This document shows positions 10,970 through 16,166 of a DNA stretch of 16,166 bases, piece by piece; position 1 is the stretch's first letter; every line of letters starts with the position of its first letter. The notes under the pieces were generated by a model. It made no database searches. It was not told where the DNA came from and worked only from the letters and a program-made list of their open reading frames with translations. The position numbers and the translations under genes are program-made. The DNA is from Rhodospirillales bacterium (GTDB lineage: Bacteria > Pseudomonadota > Alphaproteobacteria > Rhodospirillales > UBA2165): contig JABMOP010000567.1 in assembly GCA_013204125.1 (NCBI GenBank), forward strand, positions 1-16,166, in the 5' to 3' direction.

Positions 10970-10978
10970 TAGAGGATC

Positions 10979-12172
10979 ATGACCGTCCTGGACCGCGCCG
11001 GCACGGGCGAGCAACAGGCCTTTGTGTCCAATTCCGATATCGATATCGCCCGCGTTGGCCCCGGCACCCCGGGCGGCCAATTCCTGCGTCAATTCTGGGT
11101 CCCTATTTTTCGCAGCGAGGATCTGACCAAGGGTCTGTCGATGCCGATCAAAATTATGGACGAAAATTTCGCGCTTTATCGTGGCCATTCGGGCAAGGCG
11201 CAGGTGATGGACTACCATTGCCCGCACCGGCGCGCGCCGATGCATTTGGGTTGGGTCGAAGAAGACGCGCTCCGCTGCATGTATCATGGCTGGAAATTCG
11301 ACTGCACCGGCGAATGCCTGGAACAGCCGGCCGAAGACCCGGCCTTTGCCAAAAAAATCACTATCCGCACCTATCCGACCGAAGAATATTTGGGCCTGAT
11401 TTACGCCTATTTCGGCGACGGCAAAGCGCCCGCATTCCCGCCCTACCCGGCGCCCACCGAAGAAGGCTTCACCGAAAACCCGCCGGTCAACCCGCTGCCG
11501 TGCAATTACCTGCAATCCTTCGAGAACAGCCTCGACGAAGTGCATGTGGCTTTTGCCCATCGCACCGGCGGATCGCACGAAGGCATCTACGATATGCCGG
11601 AAATTTCGATTGAAGAAACCGATTGGGGCATGATCCGCTACGGCAAACGGGCAAGCGGCGACGTGCGCATATCGCTCCACTATCCGCCGTTCACAACGCG
11701 GGTGATCGTGCCGCCGATGGCCGGGCTCGCCGGCGCCGGGGGCTGGCGCGAAATATATCTTCACTTCACGCCTATTGATGATGAAACCCAGCAATGGTTC
11801 GTCATCAATCATGTGCGTGCGACCGGCGAAGAATTGGATAAATACCTCGCCGCCAACGAGATTTATAAAAAACGCGCCGAAGAAGCGGGCTCCGCACAAG
11901 ATTGGGGGATGGCCGCTATTCGGGGCGAAATCCGTATCCACGAGTTCGAGCATCCTGAATTGGTCCGGGTGCAGGATGCGGCGATGATGGTCGGCCAAGG
12001 CGCCTATACCGACCGCACGCTCGAACGGTTGGGGCGTTCGGATACCGCGATCATCGCCTGGCGCAAAATGTTGGAGCGCGAATTGCGCGCCATCAATGAG
12101 GGCCGGCCAACAAAAAAATGGAACGTGGCACCTGCCGATATCGTGCCGAATTTTGGGTTTCAGTCGAAATAG
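10979..12172 (+). CDS. Rieske non-heme iron oxygenase, alpha subunit, second subtype (copy 3)
   Basis: The 397-residue protein has a Rieske site at C81-P-H83 and C100-M-Y-H103. Its catalytic iron site is H189 and H194 (LDEVHVAFAH) with D186 as bridging Asp and D333 (VQD) as likely third ligand; the C-terminal LGRSDTAIIAWRK resembles the other copies. It is shorter than copies 1 and 2, has an extended start of about 12 residues before GPGTPGGQF, and an FGDGKAPAFPP linker typical of this subtype. It closely resembles the truncated gene at 15300-16166, much more than copies 1 and 2. A TRAP transporter follows 40 bp downstream on the same strand, so the transported compound may be its substrate or a relative. 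Ribosome binding bases GGGGAG and AGAGGA precede the ATG. Confidence 0.92.
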   Translation: MTVLDRAGTGEQQAFVSNSDIDIARVGPGTPGGQFLRQFWVPIFRSEDLTKGLSMPIKIMDENFALYRGHSGKAQVMDYHCPHRRAPMHLGWVEEDALRCMYHGWKFDCTGECLEQPAEDPAFAKKITIRTYPTEEYLGLIYAYFGDGKAPAFPPYPAPTEEGFTENPPVNPLPCNYLQSFENSLDEVHVAFAHRTGGSHEGIYDMPEISIEETDWGMIRYGKRASGDVRISLHYPPFTTRVIVPPMAGLAGAGGWREIYLHFTPIDDETQQWFVINHVRATGEELDKYLAANEIYKKRAEEAGSAQDWGMAAIRGEIRIHEFEHPELVRVQDAAMMVGQGAYTDRTLERLGRSDTAIIAWRKMLERELRAINEGRPTKKWNVAPADIVPNFGFQSK

Positions 12173-12197
12173 TCAAAAACAAACATACGTAACCAAC

Positions 12198-12203
12198 AGG
12201 GAG
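12198..12203 (+). promoter_or_regulatory. Ribosome binding site deciding the start of the TRAP binding protein
   Basis: AGGGAG lies 9 bases before the ATG at 12213. That start gives a clean signal peptide, whereas the in-frame ATG at 12096 lies inside the Rieske gene and would bury the signal peptide. Confidence 0.75.
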
Positions 12204-12212
12204 AACAAATCA

Positions 12213-13232
12213 ATGAAAGCATTAGCCACGATCATTCCGTTATCCGCTGCTCTGCTTCTCGGCCTTGCCGACACCGGCCCGGCTTATGCGGCGGGGAAGC
12301 AACTTAAATTTGCGTTCCCGGCGCCGGCGCGCTCGCCGCTCAATGGACGCGGCATGTCGGCCTGGGCGAAAGACGTTAACGCGGCTTCTAAGGGCGCGGT
12401 TGAAGTCAAAGTCTATCCCGGCCCGGTGCTCGGCAATTTCGCCAATATCTATGATCGCACGCTAACGGGCGTGACCGATATTTCCTTTGGTCTGACCGGC
12501 CCCGTCGGCGGACAGTTCCGCCGCACCATGCTGACCGGGCTACCGTTCGAATCTAAAAATTCCTCTGAAAGCTCGCTTGCCATGTGGCGGCTTTATGAAA
12601 GCGGCGTCATTGCCATGGAATTTGAAAATGCCCATCCTCTCGGCCTCTTTCATTTCCCGCATGCAGGTATCAACTCAAAAGAACCGGTCATGCAGATATC
12701 CGATCTCAAGAACATGAAAATGGCGGTCAGCTCTAAGGTCCAGGCGGACCTCGTTTCCGCGTTGGGCGCCACACCCGTAACTATGGCGCCGCCGGCGGTC
12801 TATCAAAGTCTCAACCGCGGCGTTATTAGCGCCGTTCTGTTCCCGTGGACCGGTACTGGCACCTTCAAATCCTATGAAGTGGCCAAGAACCATTTCGAAG
12901 CGCCGTTGGGATCCCCCGCCGCATTCGTTTTGATGAACAAGAAAAGCTATGCCGGGCTATCCACCGAAGGGCGGCGCGCCATTGATAAATTCTCCGGCGA
13001 AGCGTTCACCCGGCGTCTTGGCGGAGTCACCGACGGTATGGCCGCGTTCAACCGGAAAAAAGTGAAAGCGCTGCCGGGTCAGACGATCCGCACCATGCGC
13101 CCGGGCGACGTCGAAAAGTGGAAAAGCGCGGTCGGCAAGGCTTCGGCACGCGCCGTCAAAGCGACACCGGACGGCCCTAAGGTTTTGGCGGCATTCCGCG
13201 CCGAAATAAATAAAATCCGCAGCGCCAAGTAA
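12213..13232 (+). CDS. dctP: TRAP transporter solute-binding protein, DctP family
   Basis: The 339-residue protein begins with a signal peptide (MKALATIIPLSAALLLGLAD then PAYA-AG), with cleavage expected near residue 26, exporting it to the periplasm. The mature part has the DctP layout: QLKFAFPAPARSPLNGRG near the start, KVYPGPVLGN, a DISFGLTGPVGGQFRRTM segment and GVISAVLFPW in the second lobe. DctP proteins bind carboxylates with a conserved Arg and hand them to the DctQM permease, driven by the Na+ gradient. The ligand cannot be read directly, but its place between a Rieske oxygenase and the permease suggests an aromatic or other catabolic organic acid (inference). It is 40 bp after the oxygenase and 37 bp before the permease, forming one operon. 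Confidence 0.88.
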   Translation: MKALATIIPLSAALLLGLADTGPAYAAGKQLKFAFPAPARSPLNGRGMSAWAKDVNAASKGAVEVKVYPGPVLGNFANIYDRTLTGVTDISFGLTGPVGGQFRRTMLTGLPFESKNSSESSLAMWRLYESGVIAMEFENAHPLGLFHFPHAGINSKEPVMQISDLKNMKMAVSSKVQADLVSALGATPVTMAPPAVYQSLNRGVISAVLFPWTGTGTFKSYEVAKNHFEAPLGSPAAFVLMNKKSYAGLSTEGRRAIDKFSGEAFTRRLGGVTDGMAAFNRKKVKALPGQTIRTMRPGDVEKWKSAVGKASARAVKATPDGPKVLAAFRAEINKIRSAK

Positions 13233-13269
13233 GCACCGGCGTGCAGATCGGATGTAAGGTGGCCGCGGC

Positions 13270-15267
13270 ATGATGAAAGCTGCGGAAGGCTGGGCGATCA
13301 TGCTTTCCCGGCGCGTCGCGTTTGTCGGCGTGGCGGCGATGCTCGTGATCGCCATCCTGACGGTCGTGGATATTTTGCTCCGTTGGCTGTTCAACGCTTC
13401 GGTCCCCGGTTTCAACGAAGTCCTTGAAACCGGGATCGCTGTGGCGGTGGCCTCGACCTTTCCGGCGGGCGCCGCCAATCGGGTCAATCTGACCATTGAT
13501 CTTCTCGCCCCGCGTTTTGGGGAGCGAACTTCGGCATGGCTCAAGGCCGTCGGCGCGCTGGCTCTTTTGTTTTTCTATATTTTCCTGGCTTGGCAGGTCG
13601 GCAAAGATGCGGTCGGCCTGGCCGAACGCGGCGCCGTTACAGTGTTCCTTGAAATGCCCCTGGCGCCGTTCATTTGGGCAATTTCGGGCCTGATGGCGGC
13701 CAGCGGCCTGGTCCAATTCCTGGTTTATTTCGATATCGTCGGCGATGCGGTTGCCGGCAATTACCAAGAAGACAAACCGGGCCACGCGCCGGCGACGGAT
13801 GCAGACCAAGCCGCACCGATGCCCAGCCAGCCAACAGGCGACACCCAACAGGGGCGCATTTTGTTGGCCGGAATTGGCATGCTGATCGCCGGCATCTTGG
13901 TAATCCTCGCCGTCGAGCGGGGGATCGCAGGCTTTTCAGAAATCGCGCAGACCATTCCGGGGGCGATTGCCCTGATTATGTTCGCATTAATGTGGATATT
14001 GGCGCTGACATTGATCCCCTTGGGCGCGACCATGGGGTTGCTCGGTATTCTCGGCGCCGCGCTTCTCGCCGGGCAGGAACCGGCGCTGGCGGTGCTCGGC
14101 TCAGCGGCGGTGGAATTCCTGACCAACCGGCAATTGGCCGTCTTGCCGTTGTTCCTGATCATGGGCAGTTTCGCCGCCGCCGCCGGCCTTTCCACCGATA
14201 TTTACGATCTCGCGCAAACGGCGCTCGGCCATCGGCGCGGCGGGTTGGCGCTGGCCACCATCGGCGGCTGCGCCGGGTTTGGCGCGCTGACCGGATCCTC
14301 ACTGGCAACGGCGGCAACCATCGGCAATGTGGCGTTACCGGAAATGCGTAAACGCGGCTATTCACCGGGGTTGGCGACCGGCTGCGTCGCCGCCGGCGGA
14401 ACACTCGGCCAATTAGTGCCGCCGTCCATGGTGATCGTGCTCTACGCAATCTTGACCGAAGAATCCATCGGCCAGTTGTTCATCGCCGCCATCATCCCGG
14501 CGGCCATCGCGGTGCTCTTTTATATGATCACCATATCCATCTATGTGCGCTTTTCGCCGAACGCCGCGCCGCCGCCGGAGGCGCGTAAATCAATGCGTGA
14601 AATGCTGACCATGGCGGCGCGTAGCTGGGGCGTGTTGTTCCTCTTCGCGCTGGTTATCGGCGGCATTTACGGCGGCGTTTTCACGGCCACTGAGGCGGCC
14701 GCCGTCGGCGCCGGGGCTGCGTTCCTGTTCGCATTGTTCCGAGGCCGGCTGACCGGCGGCGCATTGTGGCGGGTGATTGGCGAAACCACGGCGACCACGG
14801 CGATGATCTATATCCTGATATTCGGCGCCGTCACTTTTTCCTTCTTCATGGGCATCACCGGTCTGCCGGAAGTGATGACCGGCTTTATCAGAGGCCTCGA
14901 TATGTCGCCGATCGCCGTCATCGGTGTTCTTCTCGTTATCTATTTATTCCTCGGCGCCATCATGGACCCCTTCCCGATCATGGTCATCACCGTACCCATC
15001 ATCGCACCGGTCATTATGGATTTAGGCTACGACCTTCTTTGGTGGGGCATCATCATGGTGGTGGTCGTCGAAACCGGACTGATCACGCCGCCGTTCGGCA
15101 TCAATGTCTTTATCTTGAAAGGCATTTCGGGCGGCGATGTGCCGACAGCGACGGTGTTCAAAGGCGTCATGCCGTTCGTCGGCGCCGATTTGGTGAAATT
15201 GGCGCTGCTGGTCATATTTCCGCCGCTCGTCACCTGGCTGCCATCAACCATGATGGGCGGCGGCTAA
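13270..15267 (+). CDS. dctQM: Fused TRAP transporter permease, DctQ-DctM
   Basis: The 665-residue inner-membrane protein joins the small and large TRAP permease subunits. Residues about 10-160 are DctQ-like with four hydrophobic segments (including VVDILLRWLFNASVPGFNE). About 163-196 is a Pro/Asp/Gln-rich soluble linker. A further hydrophobic helix (about 197-218) connects to the DctM part, as in other fused TRAP permeases, and the rest is DctM. DctM signatures include GFGALTGSSLATAATIGNVA, PEMRKRGYSPGLA, AAGGTLGQLVPPSMV and ETGLITPPFGINVFIL. With the DctP protein upstream it would carry out Na+-coupled uptake of an organic acid. The downstream gap to the convergent Rieske gene is only 32 bp with no clear hairpin terminator. 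Two adjacent ATGs exist (13270 and 13273); the first is used here. Confidence 0.93.
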   Translation: MMKAAEGWAIMLSRRVAFVGVAAMLVIAILTVVDILLRWLFNASVPGFNEVLETGIAVAVASTFPAGAANRVNLTIDLLAPRFGERTSAWLKAVGALALLFFYIFLAWQVGKDAVGLAERGAVTVFLEMPLAPFIWAISGLMAASGLVQFLVYFDIVGDAVAGNYQEDKPGHAPATDADQAAPMPSQPTGDTQQGRILLAGIGMLIAGILVILAVERGIAGFSEIAQTIPGAIALIMFALMWILALTLIPLGATMGLLGILGAALLAGQEPALAVLGSAAVEFLTNRQLAVLPLFLIMGSFAAAAGLSTDIYDLAQTALGHRRGGLALATIGGCAGFGALTGSSLATAATIGNVALPEMRKRGYSPGLATGCVAAGGTLGQLVPPSMVIVLYAILTEESIGQLFIAAIIPAAIAVLFYMITISIYVRFSPNAAPPPEARKSMREMLTMAARSWGVLFLFALVIGGIYGGVFTATEAAAVGAGAAFLFALFRGRLTGGALWRVIGETTATTAMIYILIFGAVTFSFFMGITGLPEVMTGFIRGLDMSPIAVIGVLLVIYLFLGAIMDPFPIMVITVPIIAPVIMDLGYDLLWWGIIMVVVVETGLITPPFGINVFILKGISGGDVPTATVFKGVMPFVGADLVKLALLVIFPPLVTWLPSTMMGGG

Positions 15268-15299
15268 CGAAGCTAGGACTCCGCCTAAAAATTGCGCCC

Positions 15300-16166
15300 T
15301 TAAAACCCAAGCGTCGGTTCCACATCGGCCGGCGGTGTGGTCCAGGCTTTGGGCGCGCGCCCCTCCGCAATGGCCTTTAATTCGCGGCTCAGGATTTTAC
15401 GCCAGGCGATGATGCCATTATCGGACCGGCCGAGGCGTTCGCTGGCGCGGTCTTCGATGCGGCCCTGACCGGCCTGCACGGCGATGTCTTGAACAATGGC
15501 GAGGTCCGGGTGCTGCAATTCGTGGAACGAGCGATTGCCCGCCATTAGATCCAAGGCCACGTCCAGGGAGGGCCGGTCTTTTTCCAGATTGGCGTAGAAT
15601 TCTTTGCGCTTTTGCCGGAACACATCGGCTTCATCGCCGGTTACCTTGACATGGCTGGTGATCATCCACAGATGGTTTTCGTCGTCGATCGGGGTAAAGC
15701 TGAAATAAATTTCGGCCCAACCGCCGATACCGTCCATGCCGACCGAAGGCGGCACGATGACGCGGGTACAATTGGGCGCGTAATGAAGAGATATGCGCAA
15801 CCCGCCATTTGCCCTTTTACCATAACGAACCAAGCCCCAATCTGTTTCTTCCGCCGAAATTTGCGGCAAATCCTGCATCGCCGCATGGGTGCCGCCGTCG
15901 CGGTGGACAAAGGAGACATGCACCTCGTCCATCGTGTTCTCGAATGACTGCAAGTAATTGCAGGGCACGGTTTCGACCTTCCAGGCATCGACGGTGCCGG
16001 CCTCGGTGGGCAGCGGAAAGGGCGGAAACGACGGTGGCTCGCCGTCGCCGAAATAGCCGAATATCTGACCCATATGCTCTTCTGTCGGAAAGGTCTTGAT
16101 CTGCACTTTGCGCGCAAAGCCCGGTTCCTCCGCCGGCTGTTCAATGCATTGGCCGGTGCCGTCGAA
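15300..16166 (-). CDS. Rieske non-heme iron oxygenase, alpha subunit, second subtype (copy 4, partial)
   Basis: The gene runs off the right edge, leaving 288 codons plus the TAA stop (15300-15302). The visible frame is open to the edge and begins inside the Rieske-to-catalytic linker (FDGTGQCIEQPAEEPGF), so the [2Fe-2S] motifs lie beyond 16166. The catalytic site is present: MDEVHVSFVH with both His ligands, and VQD later as third ligand. It aligns almost without gaps to copy 3, sharing FPTEEHMG, CNYLQSFEN, EETDWG, RYGKRA, FTPIDDE, LGRSD and a closing LGF, and is clearly a paralogue in the opposite orientation. The GTG at 16106 is an internal valine, not the start. Its substrate is probably related to that of copy 3 and to the cargo of the TRAP system lying between them. 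Confidence 0.92.
   Translation of the reverse strand, partial: FDGTGQCIEQPAEEPGFARKVQIKTFPTEEHMGQIFGYFGDGEPPSFPPFPLPTEAGTVDAWKVETVPCNYLQSFENTMDEVHVSFVHRDGGTHAAMQDLPQISAEETDWGLVRYGKRANGGLRISLHYAPNCTRVIVPPSVGMDGIGGWAEIYFSFTPIDDENHLWMITSHVKVTGDEADVFRQKRKEFYANLEKDRPSLDVALDLMAGNRSFHELQHPDLAIVQDIAVQAGQGRIEDRASERLGRSDNGIIAWRKILSRELKAIAEGRAPKAWTTPPADVEPTLGF

Larger units (their letters stand above)
10333..10978. other. 646-bp intergenic region with hairpins and a small ORF
   Basis: This is the longest stretch without a conventional gene. From left to right it holds a C-rich-loop hairpin (10445-10498), a compact 6-bp hairpin CGTAGC-AC-GCTACG (10544-10557), a small ORF (10651-10809), a terminator (10837-10879) and an inverted repeat (10893-10969) before the third Rieske gene. 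Nothing else is recognisable at 10333-10444 or 10558-10638, which are AT-richer than the genes. No tRNA or mobile-element end was seen. Confidence 0.7.

Noticed and set aside
10621..11067. 148-codon minus-strand frame over the small ORF and terminator
   Set aside because: It reads through a strong terminator hairpin and into the oxygenase start, with no motif or ribosome binding site.
10931..11998. 355-codon open frame on the minus strand across the third Rieske gene
   Set aside because: It is a mirror of a clear oxygenase; the Phe/Ala/Gly/Arg-rich product shows no motif.
12096..12212. 39-residue extension of the TRAP binding protein
   Set aside because: It lies mostly within the oxygenase gene and would place the signal peptide internally.

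Overview
The window looks like chromosomal DNA from an alphaproteobacterium, probably a Rhodospirillales-like marine or soil heterotroph. The grounds are GC-rich coding with G/C-favouring third positions, TRAP transport, a large hybrid histidine kinase, and many Rieske oxygenases typical of aromatic catabolism. This placement is inferred from gene content and protein style; no rRNA or tRNA is present to confirm it.

Layout. The left edge (2-205) holds the C-terminal tail of a protein resembling 4Fe-4S oxidoreductase subunits with a carboxypeptidase-regulatory-like end. It is followed by a bicupin gene (235-1095). A short decayed copy of the first gene's tail lies at 1101-1151 and supplies one arm of a perfect hairpin (1134-1158) between convergent genes. 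On the minus strand an amidohydrolase of the gamma-resorcylate/5-carboxyvanillate decarboxylase type (1900-2868) and a glutathione S-transferase-like gene (1158-1886) form a two-gene operon with a recognisable promoter. Divergent from it run two related Rieske oxygenase alpha subunits (3029-4327 and 4342-5649). A 1218-codon hybrid histidine kinase (Hpt-REC-REC-PAS-PAS-PAS-HisKA-HATPase-REC) and a REC-HD-GYP response regulator follow, joined by an ATGA overlap.

A 646-bp gap (10333-10978) is the main non-coding stretch. It contains a strong hairpin whose loop carries an anti-Shine-Dalgarno-like CCTCCTCCC, an unlisted 52-codon membrane-type small ORF with its own ribosome binding site and terminator, and an inverted repeat whose right arm covers the ribosome-binding region of the next gene. 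After it come a third Rieske oxygenase alpha subunit (10979-12172), a TRAP solute-binding protein (12213-13232) and a fused TRAP DctQM permease (13270-15267). A fourth Rieske oxygenase, a close relative of the third, is convergent and cut by the right edge (15300-16166).

How it may work together (inference): the TRAP system would import an organic acid, probably aromatic. The Rieske oxygenases would hydroxylate or O-demethylate it, the decarboxylase would remove a carboxylate, and the cupin and GST would do ring or side-group chemistry. No ferredoxin or reductase partner for the oxygenases is visible, so electrons must come from genes outside the window. The kinase/HD-GYP pair may sense a related signal and change cyclic-di-GMP, but its link to the catabolic genes is by position only.
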